64,000 nucleotides of DNA from Bin87 sp965220265. Its GTDB lineage: Bacteria; Chloroflexota; Dehalococcoidia; Lucifugimonadales; UBA3495. Position 1 is the first letter of the stretch. Each line of letters opens with the position of its first letter. Positions 44,145 through 52,852 of this stretch are shown piece by piece. Made by a program: the position numbers and the translations under genes. The DNA lies in assembly GCA_965220265.1 (NCBI GenBank), contig CBDCPM010000004.1, positions 62,001-126,000 on the forward strand. The letters are read 5' to 3'. The notes under the pieces are model-generated. The model did not search any database, was not told where the DNA came from, and worked only from the letters and a program-made list of their open reading frames with translations.

Positions 44145-45210
44145 CAATTCAGGCGAAATATACGCCGGTTCGGAGCATCCCGAAGGGGAGCTGGCCGCCT
44201 TCGCGCTGAACGCGCTGGACGACGCCGAGTTCCAGGCGGTGTTCCACCACGTGATCCGGTGCCCGCATTGCCAAGAGGTGCTGCTGGGGTTCCAAGAGAC
44301 CGCGGCGAGACTGACCGCCTCGGCTCCTGAGGTCGAACTGCCGGTGAGCCTGAAGGAGCGCGTGCTGGCCAACTCCACAGGCAGGACGGCTCATGCGGGC
44401 GCTGCACGACGCATCGAGCCGGACCCTCGCTGGTCGGTGAAGCGATTGCGCCGTTGGATGGCGCCGCTGGCGGTCGGAACCCTGAGCTTGCTGCTGGCCG
44501 CCTCGGTGGGTTTCATGATTTCCCAACAGAGGGAGATCAGCAACTTAGCGGCGGGGCAGCAGTCGGCGGCCCTAGCGTCAGCGGGTTCAGCGTCGGAAGC
44601 GCTAACCCACGTCGAAGTGCGTACAACTGAGGAGCGAACCGCCGCAGCGGCGCGGGGTGACGAACAAAATGGACAGGCCATTCCCATCAGCCGGACCGGC
44701 AGTGCCCGGAACCTGGCGCCCAACGAAGGGCAGTTTGCGCGGTCGGAGGCGGCCGAGGCACGGGCGGCCGAAGGGTCCGAATCGGTAGACCTGGTCAAGC
44801 AGGAAATGGCGGATATGGTTGAAGCCACCGTGCTTTCAGCGCAGCCAGAGACAGAGAAACTTTCGATGACGTCCCCCATGGGAACCGAAACCGCGGCCCG
44901 TGGTCTGCTGATGATCGACCCAACCGGCACGCATGGCGTGCTGATGGTGACCGGTATGCCCGCCGACTCCTACCAGATTTGGCTAGTGAGCCACGACGAC
45001 CGAAAGTTGATTGACCGCATCGTGGTGAATGAAAATGACGGAAGCGGTGTCAAGGACCTGGAACTGGACCAATCGGTTTTCGGGTTCCAAGAGGTGGCAC
45101 TGCTACCGGACGAACGGCACGGACCGACGGTGCCCACAGGAGAAACATTCCTGAGCGCTCGAATCATCGGCGGACCGCCGGTGCCGCCATCGATCTGGAG
45201 AGGAAGGTGA
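44134..45210 (+). CDS. Anti-sigma factor with zinc-binding anti-sigma domain and RskA-like C-terminus
   Basis: The 358-residue product starts with a zinc-binding anti-sigma domain: H39-x3-C43-x2-C46 in FHHVIRCPHC. A single transmembrane helix follows at about residues 109-130 (MAPLAVGTLSLLLAASVGF). Then comes an Ala/Glu-rich, probably disordered extracytoplasmic linker and a C-terminal RskA-like domain (GLLMIDPTGTHGVLMVTGMP, then YQIWLV). It would hold the upstream sigma factor at the membrane until a signal releases it. The ATG overlaps the sigma gene. Confidence 0.88.
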   Translation: MWSDNSGEIYAGSEHPEGELAAFALNALDDAEFQAVFHHVIRCPHCQEVLLGFQETAARLTASAPEVELPVSLKERVLANSTGRTAHAGAARRIEPDPRWSVKRLRRWMAPLAVGTLSLLLAASVGFMISQQREISNLAAGQQSAALASAGSASEALTHVEVRTTEERTAAAARGDEQNGQAIPISRTGSARNLAPNEGQFARSEAAEARAAEGSESVDLVKQEMADMVEATVLSAQPETEKLSMTSPMGTETAARGLLMIDPTGTHGVLMVTGMPADSYQIWLVSHDDRKLIDRIVVNENDGSGVKDLELDQSVFGFQEVALLPDERHGPTVPTGETFLSARIIGGPPVPPSIWRGR

Positions 45211-45216
45211 TGGAAC

Positions 45217-45369
45217 ATGACCGCCCAACGGACCGGGCCTCAAACTCCGCGCACTCCGAAGCCTGATGACGGGCTGGATTGCGAGATCTGCGGAAACAGG
45301 ATGTACGAACGCAGTTGCAAGATCATCTGTCTCAACTGCGGGTTCACCAGGGACTGTTCGGATCCGTAG
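45217..45369 (+). CDS. Small zinc-ribbon protein (50 residues)
   Basis: The short frame encodes MTAQRTGPQTPRTPKPDDGL, then a zinc ribbon: CEICG, followed after 12 residues by CKIICLNCGFTRDCSDP. Four cysteines in two CxxC pairs fit one zinc ion, with two further cysteines. AGGAAGGTGA lies a few bases before ATG 45217. It directly follows the anti-sigma gene (7 bases), so it belongs to the sigma operon. The C-terminal pattern CxxCGxxxDCSDP occurs in many bacterial small proteins of unknown function. Confidence 0.8.
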   Translation: MTAQRTGPQTPRTPKPDDGLDCEICGNRMYERSCKIICLNCGFTRDCSDP

Positions 45370-45381
45370 CGGCCGCTCCAG

Positions 45382-46806
45382 CTATTCCCGGGCGAACGGC
45401 CACCAGGCGGGAGCGTTGCGCAAGGGCAAATACCGAAACAGCTCCGGTTGCGCTTCGACGGCGAGACGCATGGCTTCCAACACCGGTTGACGAATGGCCG
45501 CATGAGCCTGGCGCGAACTCCGGAGCTTGAATAGATGGTAGCACTCCCGCAGGTTCATCTTGGACAGCACGCGCTGGCGGTGAGCGTGGGTCACAGCGTA
45601 CTGGGCCAGCGCCGGATTTTCGTCAGCGAGAGTTCTGAACAAATCATCGGCTTCGGCAATCGCCGTCTCGAACACTCCGGACATCCCAGACGCCACGAAA
45701 AGAGCCGGCGTTTCATGCCCGTTCACTACGGTTAACGGCTGGGAAAGGTACGTCTGCATGCGGTGGCGCCGGAACTCGCGGAGCGCACCATAGTCGAAGA
45801 CAAACTCGAAAGTGAAGTCGACCAGCTCGAATTCCCGGGGAGGCGGGTCGTGGGGGCCGATGTCGCGTACGGCCTCACTGATGATCGCCAGACAGTCTGC
45901 AACTGGCATGTTTTTCGCTGAAGCCAAGGCGTCGCCGTAGCTGCCGCCCCGGCGGAATAACAGGGCAGCGCACAACTTGCGGGGTGCGTCACCGTCAAAC
46001 TCCAACAGGCGGACGGACCAGTGGGCATCCCGTTCGGGCTGCTGGGGGGCACCGGGCGCGATGCGACGGGTTTCAGCGAGATACGAGTTATGGTCGGCGT
46101 ATTTGACCAACGTGGGGGTGATGGAGCGACCCTGTTCCCGCAGTTCCACTCCAATGTCTCGTTCTTCCGTCAGGGTCGACGACATCAGCTTGCTGATGGC
46201 GTGTTCCAAGGTGCGGGCGTTGGCGGTGACTCCCACATTGGTCAGCGTAGCGGCTGGCAGGACCGCGCGGCATGCGTCGGTGGCCTGGCGGCGCAGGCGC
46301 AGAGCGTAGGCTACGTCGCTCTCGTTGTCGCGCTGCACTTGGCTAGATTCGAGATGGGCGGTAACACCTTCGATGAGCCGGGCGTAAGCTACGAAGAGGG
46401 ACCGGCATACAGCGACGTACCGGGATCTGAGGGCTGGGCTGGGGTCCAACTCCCGAGGGATATGGAAGCTCTCGGGGTCGATGATCTGGTAGCGGGAGGA
46501 CTTTTCGGTGTACGAAGCCAGGCGGTTATCTTCGAGGGTGTCGCAGGCGAGGCGGGAGATGTTCTCGACTGCCAGATGAACTATCGCATGCTCAGCCACG
46601 GACGCATGGCCGTATCCGACGACCCATCGCTCGTTGAAATCTGCGGCCCGTTCGGCGGTAACCTGGAAAGCGATTTCGTCGAAAGGTTCGGGCCTCCGGG
46701 AGGTCATCGCAAAAGTGACCGCGATCTGCTCCTCGGTAAGGTCTCGAGGCGAAAGCGGATAGATGCGCCGGAGATTGGCCGTTGGGGCGTTTGGGTCGTG
46801 TCGCAT
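45382..46806 (-). CDS. ThyX-like FAD-dependent thymidylate synthase family protein, double domain
   Basis: The 474-residue product is about twice the usual ThyX length and contains two ThyX-like halves. The first has VVGYGHASVAEHAIVHLAVENISRL. The second has YGALREFRRHRMQTYLSQPLTVVNGHETP. The ThyX signature RHRxxSxNExS is only partly kept (RHRMQTYLSQ), so dTMP synthesis is uncertain. Similar long proteins are annotated as ThyX-like in Chloroflexota. ATG 46806 (MRHDPNAPTANL) is preferred; the frame is open to 46905. The ribosome binding site is weak. Confidence 0.75.
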   Translation of the reverse strand: MRHDPNAPTANLRRIYPLSPRDLTEEQIAVTFAMTSRRPEPFDEIAFQVTAERAADFNERWVVGYGHASVAEHAIVHLAVENISRLACDTLEDNRLASYTEKSSRYQIIDPESFHIPRELDPSPALRSRYVAVCRSLFVAYARLIEGVTAHLESSQVQRDNESDVAYALRLRRQATDACRAVLPAATLTNVGVTANARTLEHAISKLMSSTLTEERDIGVELREQGRSITPTLVKYADHNSYLAETRRIAPGAPQQPERDAHWSVRLLEFDGDAPRKLCAALLFRRGGSYGDALASAKNMPVADCLAIISEAVRDIGPHDPPPREFELVDFTFEFVFDYGALREFRRHRMQTYLSQPLTVVNGHETPALFVASGMSGVFETAIAEADDLFRTLADENPALAQYAVTHAHRQRVLSKMNLRECYHLFKLRSSRQAHAAIRQPVLEAMRLAVEAQPELFRYLPLRNAPAWWPFARE

Positions 46807-46965
46807 GGGATACGAATTGGAATCTAATGGCCTGATGCTAATGAAAAACGACTGAATATCTCCAGAGCGCCGTGCGACAGATTTCAGACAATAGGACACC
46901 GGCACTGACCGGGAATGCCGCCATGTCTCAGCTAGCGCATCTGGCCAGGGCGTTCAGCAAAAAAC

Positions 46966-46989
46966 AGGGGCGAATGATTGTTCGCCCCT
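46966..46989. repeat. Dispersed palindromic repeat (GGGGCGAA hairpin), copy 4
   Basis: AGGGGCGAA and TTCGCCCCT flank the loop TGATTG, as in the copies near 12065 and 23177. It is the only feature I can name in 46807-47055. Confidence 0.8.
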
Positions 46990-47055
46990 ACAAAGTCAGG
47001 CCAGGCCGATTGGCGCACTACCGTCACCCCGGGTCAGGTCGCAGGCCAGAACGGC

Positions 47056-47797
47056 TCAGTGATGCACCAACTTGAAGCGACCATCCTCGCGGTGGGCGTG
47101 CATCCCGGTGGGTAGGCCGCCCCCGATTTCATCTTCTAAGGCATGATGACTGGCGGCGCGAACGTCATCGGGAGTGCCGGTAAAGTCCATCCATTCGTCG
47201 AGGTCACGAACCGCATGGTTTTCGCTGGTGTGCCTGGCATTGAGCCCCGAGCAGCTTCAGCAACGCGCGGAGGTCAGACGGGCAAAAAGCGGTGGTGTGC
47301 GAGCGGTTCTGAGCGTCGGCGATGGATGGGTCGTCGGACGCTGTAATGTCAACGATTACGACCCGGCCATGTGGCTTGCACACGCGACGCATTTCGCGCA
47401 GTTCAACCTCCGGATTGTCGAAATGATGGATGGCGATGCGGCTGATGACGAGGTCGAATCGGTCGTCAGGATAGGGCAAAGAGGTGGCGTCGCCATCGTC
47501 GAAGGCGAGATTGGCGATACCGGTGTCGGCGGCGATCTGACGGGCCTGAGCCAGCATCTCCGGTGTTACGTCGATACCGGTGATGTGCGCGACGTGGGGC
47601 GCCAAGTCCCGGGCCATGAGGCCGGTTCCGGTCGCGACATCCAAAACGGTTTCAGTACCGTTCAGACCCAGGCTTTCGACGATCCAAGGGCCTATGGCCC
47701 GGTTCCCGTGACCGCCGATTTGCTGCTCGAACTGGGACGACTGGATGCGAAACTGCTCGCGGACCGTCTCAGTGTGGCGACTGTGCTGGATGGACAC
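47056..47797 (-). pseudogene. Class I SAM-dependent methyltransferase with a one-base frameshift
   Basis: The first 180 residues form a Rossmann methyltransferase with motif I VLDVATGTGLMARDLA and ITGIDVTPEMLAQAR. After LLKLLG the frame ends quickly (QAHQRKPCGS, stop at 47204). In the next frame, a coherent tail of about 60 residues continues to a stop at 47056-47058: NHAVRDLDEWMDFTGTPDDV, then HREDGRFKLVHH. Removing one C from the CCCC run at 47245-47248 joins the two. It is either a genuine lesion or a base-call error. It starts 4 bases after TPP enzyme 3 and ends the long minus-strand operon. Confidence 0.8.
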
Positions 47798-47800
47798 GGT

Positions 47801-49441
47801 CTAATTCCTGCAGAAGGCAGGAAAGCCGTCGGGCATCACGACCTCGATGAGGTGTATGCGATCGGCAACTACGGCGTCCTGGACGGCGCGGGTCATCTCC
47901 GACACGTTATGGACCCGGGTGCCGCCGATGCCGTAGGAGTCGAATAGCTTGACGAAGTCAGGGTTCACGAGATCGGTAGCCATCCGGCGGCCGCCACGGT
48001 CCTGCTGGAAACCCTTGAGCACCCCCCATGCCGAATCGTTGAACACCATGACGATGGGATTGATTCCGTACTGCACGGCAGTGCCCAGTTCCTGAGCGTT
48101 GTACTGGAAGCCACCGTCTCCGGTTACACAGATCACTGGGCACTCGGGACGGCCCACCTTGGCTCCCATGGCGGCGGGGAAACCGAAGCCGAGGCCGGCC
48201 CAGCCGTGTGGGTACATATAGCTGCGCGGGCGGTTCATCTGGAGGCAGCGTACCGCCCGATTGGCGGGGACGGTCGCGTCCAGAGAAAAGATCGTGTCGT
48301 CGGGTATGACGGAGCGGATGGCCTCCCAAGCCTGCAGCTCGGGGCCCCACTGCTCCTGGAGGCCGGAATAGACGCTGGCCTTGAGGTCGGCGATTTCCTT
48401 ACGATAGTCTTCGCCGGTCCCGACGTCGGCGTCGCCGGCTGCGCTGAGGAACTGGCGCACTACGGCACCGCTGTTGGCAGCAATCGCAACCTCGGTGTCA
48501 TAGTTCTTGCCGATGTAGTCTCCGTCCAGCAAGACGTGAACGATTTTCCGCGGGAGTTTCAAGCCGACGCCTGAGGTAGAGCGGTACGGAAGGTTGCTGC
48601 CTAACACCAGTGCGACGTCGCACCCACCCAACCAGTCCAAGACCGGATTTTGACCCCAGATGCGATTGCCGAGAGCCATGCCCAGAGATAGCGGGTGGTT
48701 TTCGGGGAAGGTCCCCTTGGCGCCGTCGCCGGTGACCACCGGGGCGCCCAGCCTTTCGGCCAGGCGGATTATGTCATCCGCTCCACCGGTGGTGTGGATC
48801 TCCTCTCCGAGGAAGATGACCGGGCGCTTGGCGTTGCGGAGCCGGTTCCAAGCCCTTTCGACCTGAACCGGATCGCCCTGGGGGACGTCGGGTTCACGAG
48901 GCTGGAGCACCTCAACTTCCGCCTGCTGGCCGAGAAGGTCGGTGGGAACCTCGAGTTCGATGGGGAGGGGACGACGCTCGCCGAACCGGACAAACGCTTC
49001 GACAAAATGATCCGGGATGGATTCTATCTGATCGATGCGGGCGTTCCAGTCAGTCACGGCAGCGAACATGCCGAGCTGATCCTTGGTCTCGTGGGTGGCC
49101 ATTCTGCCGCTGCCGACGAATTCGGTCTCGACGTTGGTGGTCACCTGGAGGATGGAGGACGCGGAGAAGTAGGCTTCGCCCATAGCGCCAACGGAATCGG
49201 CGGCGCCAGGACCAGTGCTGGTCAGGAGAACGCCGGGCCTCCCGGTGGCGCGGGAATAGCCGTCGGCCATATAGCCGCAGCCCAGCTCGAGACGCCCGCC
49301 GATGAAACGGACATCGTCCTGGCGATCGAACAACGCATCGAACAGGTCGAGGGTATGGACGGATATGATGCCAAATACGGTGTCGACGCCCTGGGCATGC
49401 AAGGACGCGACCACAGCCTGGCCGCCGGTCATTTGGGGCAT
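47801..49441 (-). CDS. Thiamine pyrophosphate-dependent enzyme, acetolactate synthase-like (TPP enzyme 3)
   Basis: The 546-residue product has the acetolactate-synthase-type three-domain layout. The N-terminal loop FGIISVHTLD differs from the usual FGIPGG. The catalytic glutamate is E52 in GGRLELGCGYMADGYSRATG. The PP domain has GDGGFQYNAQELGTAVQYG followed by VFND. ACGGAG lies 9 bases before ATG 49441. It follows the E2 gene by 29 bases and is the fifth gene of the 2-oxoacid dehydrogenase operon, which suggests it supplies or consumes a 2-oxoacid in the same pathway. Specificity is unknown. Confidence 0.85.
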   Translation of the reverse strand: MPQMTGGQAVVASLHAQGVDTVFGIISVHTLDLFDALFDRQDDVRFIGGRLELGCGYMADGYSRATGRPGVLLTSTGPGAADSVGAMGEAYFSASSILQVTTNVETEFVGSGRMATHETKDQLGMFAAVTDWNARIDQIESIPDHFVEAFVRFGERRPLPIELEVPTDLLGQQAEVEVLQPREPDVPQGDPVQVERAWNRLRNAKRPVIFLGEEIHTTGGADDIIRLAERLGAPVVTGDGAKGTFPENHPLSLGMALGNRIWGQNPVLDWLGGCDVALVLGSNLPYRSTSGVGLKLPRKIVHVLLDGDYIGKNYDTEVAIAANSGAVVRQFLSAAGDADVGTGEDYRKEIADLKASVYSGLQEQWGPELQAWEAIRSVIPDDTIFSLDATVPANRAVRCLQMNRPRSYMYPHGWAGLGFGFPAAMGAKVGRPECPVICVTGDGGFQYNAQELGTAVQYGINPIVMVFNDSAWGVLKGFQQDRGGRRMATDLVNPDFVKLFDSYGIGGTRVHNVSEMTRAVQDAVVADRIHLIEVVMPDGFPAFCRN

Positions 49442-49470
49442 GATGGGAACTCCGTGGGTTCGCCGTCGGT

Positions 49471-50706
49471 TTAGAGCAACAAGCTGACTGGGTTTTCGAG
49501 AACCCGCTTAATCTCCATGAGGAACTGAGCCGCTTCGGCGCCGTCGGCGACGCGATGGTCGGTGGAAAGTGTCGCTTTCATCATCTGGCCGACGGCGAGT
49601 TCGCCGTCGCGGACCACGGGCTGCTGCTTGACGCTGCCCACGGCCAGAATAGCGGCGTGGGGCGGGTAGATTATGGCGGTAAAGCTTTCGACGTCGAACA
49701 TGCCCATATTGCTGATGCTGAACGTGGTGCTGCTGTATTCCTCGTTGCGCAGGGTACCGCCGTTGGCGCGGGCGATGAGGTCCTTCGTGCCGGCCGCGAT
49801 TTGCAGCAGGCTCTTGCTTTCGCAGTTACTCACGCCGGGCAGGATCAGACCCGACTCGAGGGCAATGGCGATACCGATGTTCATTGCGCCATGAACCTCG
49901 AGATAGTCACCCCGGAAGAACGAATTGAACTTGGGGTGCTTGGCGAGGGCCAGCGCGCAAGCCTTGACCATCAGGTCGTTGACGCTAACGCGGTTCTCGG
50001 GGTCGGAAGCGTCGTTCACGTCACGGCGCATTGACATGGCCTTGCCCATATCGATCTCGGCGGTGACGTAGAAATGGGGCGCGGTGGATTTGCTGTCCGA
50101 AGTCACTCGTGCAATGGTCTGACGCATCCGGCTGAGCTCGAAGCGCGAGTCGGCGGGCGCGTCCACGGGTGCGAACGCCGGAGCTGGCGCAGCGGCCGGA
50201 ACGGGTTCGGGAGCGGCGGCAGCGGGCTGGTAGTTCTCCACGTCCCGCTCAGTAATGCGGCCGTTAGGACCCGAACCGGTTACCAACGCCAGATCAATAC
50301 CGCGCTCGCGGGCCAAACGCCGGGCTATGGGGGAGGCTCGAACTCCGCCGTCCGCAGACGGCGCCGCTGAGGGAGCAGGTGCGGGGGTTGGTTCGGGCGC
50401 GGGCGGGGCGGCGACCGGTGCAGGAGCAGCGGACGGCGCGGGAGCAGCGGCTTCGGGGACCGCTTCCCCGGGTTCAGTGATGATGGCGATCAGCTGACCG
50501 ACGGGCACCGCGATGCCAGCCTCGGCTACAATTCGACCCAGCACCCCGCCGGTGTAGGCCTCGAATTCGACCGTGGCCTTGTCGGTCTCGATGTCGGCGA
50601 TCACCTCGCCGCGGTCGACGGTGTCGCCCTCCTGCTTGTGCCAGCGGACGACGGTGCCTTCCCGCATATCGTATCCCATCTGCGGCATGACGACGTTGGT
50701 AGCCAC
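49471..50706 (-). CDS. 2-oxoacid dehydrogenase complex E2, dihydrolipoamide acyltransferase
   Basis: The 411-residue product has a single lipoyl domain with lipoyl lysine K43 (DIETDKATVEFE). A long Ala/Pro/Glu linker follows at residues 80-125. The E3-binding domain has RASPIARRLARERGIDL and GPNGRITERDV. The catalytic acyltransferase domain has active-site H384 in STDHRVADG. GTG 50706 has GGAG 8 bases upstream. It is the core of the complex encoded with E1 and E3 here. Confidence 0.92.
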   Translation of the reverse strand: MATNVVMPQMGYDMREGTVVRWHKQEGDTVDRGEVIADIETDKATVEFEAYTGGVLGRIVAEAGIAVPVGQLIAIITEPGEAVPEAAAPAPSAAPAPVAAPPAPEPTPAPAPSAAPSADGGVRASPIARRLARERGIDLALVTGSGPNGRITERDVENYQPAAAAPEPVPAAAPAPAFAPVDAPADSRFELSRMRQTIARVTSDSKSTAPHFYVTAEIDMGKAMSMRRDVNDASDPENRVSVNDLMVKACALALAKHPKFNSFFRGDYLEVHGAMNIGIAIALESGLILPGVSNCESKSLLQIAAGTKDLIARANGGTLRNEEYSSTTFSISNMGMFDVESFTAIIYPPHAAILAVGSVKQQPVVRDGELAVGQMMKATLSTDHRVADGAEAAQFLMEIKRVLENPVSLLL

Positions 50707-50768
50707 AATGTTCTCCTGTGATGTCGGGGTGTAGAAGGGTATCGACGGCCCAAGGCCGATCGTAAGGT

Positions 50769-51752
50769 TCAGGCGCCGTTGACAAGCTTACGTGCAGCGG
50801 CGGCGACCGATTCGGCGTTGGGTATCGCGAGCTGTTCCAGCGGGAAAGAATAAGGTATGGGGACCTCGGCGCCAGCGACCCGGCCGACGGGTGCGTCCAG
50901 ATACTCGAACGCCTCTTCCTGCACTTGAGAGACCAACTCCCCAGCGAAACCGCCAAAGCGGGTAGTTTCCTCCACCATCAGAGCGCGGTGGGTTTTCTTG
51001 ACAGAGGTAACCACCGTGTCCATGTCCAGTGGGCGCAAGCAACGCAGGTCGATGACGTCGGCCTCGATGCCTTCCCGAGCGAGAATGTCGGCCGCCTGCT
51101 CGGCGACCAATGCCATACGGGAGTAGCCGCACAGAGTGATGTCGCTGCCGGTGCGCCGCAGGTCGGCCTGACCGATGGGGATGCGGAAATCGCCGTTTTC
51201 GGGAACCTCGCCTCGCGTGCCGTAGAGCAGGATGTGCTCGACGAACATCACCGGGTCGCTGAGTTCGCGGCAAGAACGGAACAGGCCGATAACGTCGCGG
51301 GGGGTTGATGGTGTCACGACGGTGAGGCCGGGCACGGCAGCGTACCACCCCTCGAACGATTGGGAGTGGGTCGCGCCGACTGATGCGCCAGCGCCGGTGA
51401 CGGTACGGATGATCAACGGAATCGAGAACTGGCCACCGGACATGTACCGTATTTTGGCCGCGTGGTTGACGATCTGATCCATAGCCAAAAGACTGAAGTT
51501 GATGGTCATCAGCTCGACAACGGGCCGCAGGCCGGCCATTGCCGCACCTACACCGGCTCCGACGATGACCGATTCCGCAAGGGGAGAGTCCTTGATGCGG
51601 CGCTGGCCGTACTGTTCCCAAAAGCCCTTGGTGACGGCGAACGCGCCTCCGTAGGGCCCGATATCTTCGCCCATCAGGAAAACGCGTTCATCCTCATCGA
51701 GGGCTTCGCGCAGGACTGATGAAACGGCGTTGCGATAGGTGATGACCGACAT
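50769..51752 (-). CDS. 2-oxoacid dehydrogenase E1 beta subunit
   Basis: The 327-residue product is a transketolase-like beta subunit: VITYRNAVSSVLREALDEDE, GEDIGPYGGAFAVTKGFWEQYG and VIDLRCLRPLDMDTV. It pairs with the E1 alpha subunit to decarboxylate a 2-oxoacid (pyruvate, acetoin or branched chain). GAGAGGAAC precedes ATG 51752. It is 30 bases after E1 alpha and 62 before E2 on the same strand. Confidence 0.92.
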   Translation of the reverse strand: MSVITYRNAVSSVLREALDEDERVFLMGEDIGPYGGAFAVTKGFWEQYGQRRIKDSPLAESVIVGAGVGAAMAGLRPVVELMTINFSLLAMDQIVNHAAKIRYMSGGQFSIPLIIRTVTGAGASVGATHSQSFEGWYAAVPGLTVVTPSTPRDVIGLFRSCRELSDPVMFVEHILLYGTRGEVPENGDFRIPIGQADLRRTGSDITLCGYSRMALVAEQAADILAREGIEADVIDLRCLRPLDMDTVVTSVKKTHRALMVEETTRFGGFAGELVSQVQEEAFEYLDAPVGRVAGAEVPIPYSFPLEQLAIPNAESVAAAARKLVNGA

Positions 51753-51782
51753 AATGGTTCCTCTCGCCAGGAATGGGTCGTG

Positions 51783-52790
51783 TTACGCGGGGATACCTTC
51801 GGTTGGTCGGTCGGTGTACACGTCGTCGTAAAGGGAAGCCGATTCGGGCCACGGCGACTTTTCGCCAAATTCGGCGGCGACGACGATTTCCTCATCGACG
51901 TTGGCGTCTATTTCCTCGAAATCCTCGACGGTGGCGATGCCCTCGTCAGTCAGCCACTCGCGGTACCGGGGGATTGGGTCCTGACCAGCCCAATAGCTGA
52001 CCTCGTCGTCAGGGCGATAGTCGGCCGGGTCGGCGACCGAATGGCCGCGCAGGCGGTAGGTACGGGCGACAACGAAAGCGGGACCCTTGCCGGACCGAAC
52101 CTCGGCGTTGATCTTCTGCATAAGAGCGCGCACTTCGAGGATGTCGTTTCCGTCCACCTCGTAGCGGGACATCCCATAGGCGGCGGCCATTTCGTGGAGG
52201 GAATCCCACATCACGAGGGTTTCCTTGGATGAGGCGCCCATGCCGTACAGGTTATGCTCACAGAAGAAGATGACCGGAAGATTCCAGATGGCGGCGAGGT
52301 TCATAGCTTCGTGGAACTCGCCTTCGTTGACGGCGCCGTCACCGAAGAAACACAGCACGACCTGGTCGTCGCCGCGGTACTGCACGGCGAGCGCGATGCC
52401 GGTGGCGATGCAAAGCTGGCCACCGACGATTGCATAGCCACCCATGAAGTTCAGGTCGGAGCTGAACAGGTGCATGGAGCCGCCCTTGCCCTTGCTGCAT
52501 CCCGTGGCCTTGCCCATCAGCTCGGCCATCACCTCGTTGCTGGTAATGCCGCGGGCCAAAGCCTGGCCATGGTCCCGATAGTGGGTCACGATGTAGTCGT
52601 CGGGCCGCAGAGTGTTGATGGCGCCGACCGCGATCGCTTCCTCGCCGTTGTAGACGTGAAGGAAACCTTTGATGTTGCCTCGGGTGTACTGCCGTTCCGA
52701 CTCTCGCTCAAACTCACGAATGAGCTTCATCTGCCGGTAGAAGCCCAGCAGGTCGGATTTGTTAAGCTCGGGGACGTCCGCTTTGAGCAT
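51783..52790 (-). CDS. 2-oxoacid dehydrogenase E1 alpha subunit
   Basis: The 335-residue product is a TPP-binding E1 alpha: HYRDHGQALARGI, the TPP motif GDGAVNEGEFHEAMNLAAIW with CEHN, and the phosphorylation-loop-like TYRLRGHSVADPADYR. GAGGAAGGG lies before ATG 52790. It lies 62 bases after the E3 gene and 30 before E1 beta. The similarity is to pyruvate or acetoin dehydrogenase alpha subunits; the two cannot be told apart from this sequence alone. Confidence 0.92.
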   Translation of the reverse strand: MLKADVPELNKSDLLGFYRQMKLIREFERESERQYTRGNIKGFLHVYNGEEAIAVGAINTLRPDDYIVTHYRDHGQALARGITSNEVMAELMGKATGCSKGKGGSMHLFSSDLNFMGGYAIVGGQLCIATGIALAVQYRGDDQVVLCFFGDGAVNEGEFHEAMNLAAIWNLPVIFFCEHNLYGMGASSKETLVMWDSLHEMAAAYGMSRYEVDGNDILEVRALMQKINAEVRSGKGPAFVVARTYRLRGHSVADPADYRPDDEVSYWAGQDPIPRYREWLTDEGIATVEDFEEIDANVDEEIVVAAEFGEKSPWPESASLYDDVYTDRPTEGIPA

Positions 52791-52852
52791 ATCCCTTCCT
52801 CAGTGGCAGATTGGCGGCGCCGCCCGATCAAGGGCGACATCCGTGCGCCGAC

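Noticed and set aside
47204..47230. TGA near the end of the methyltransferase read as selenocysteine
   Set aside because: The homologous continuation is in a different frame, so a one-base shift explains the data. Reading through TGA in the same frame does not give the conserved tail.
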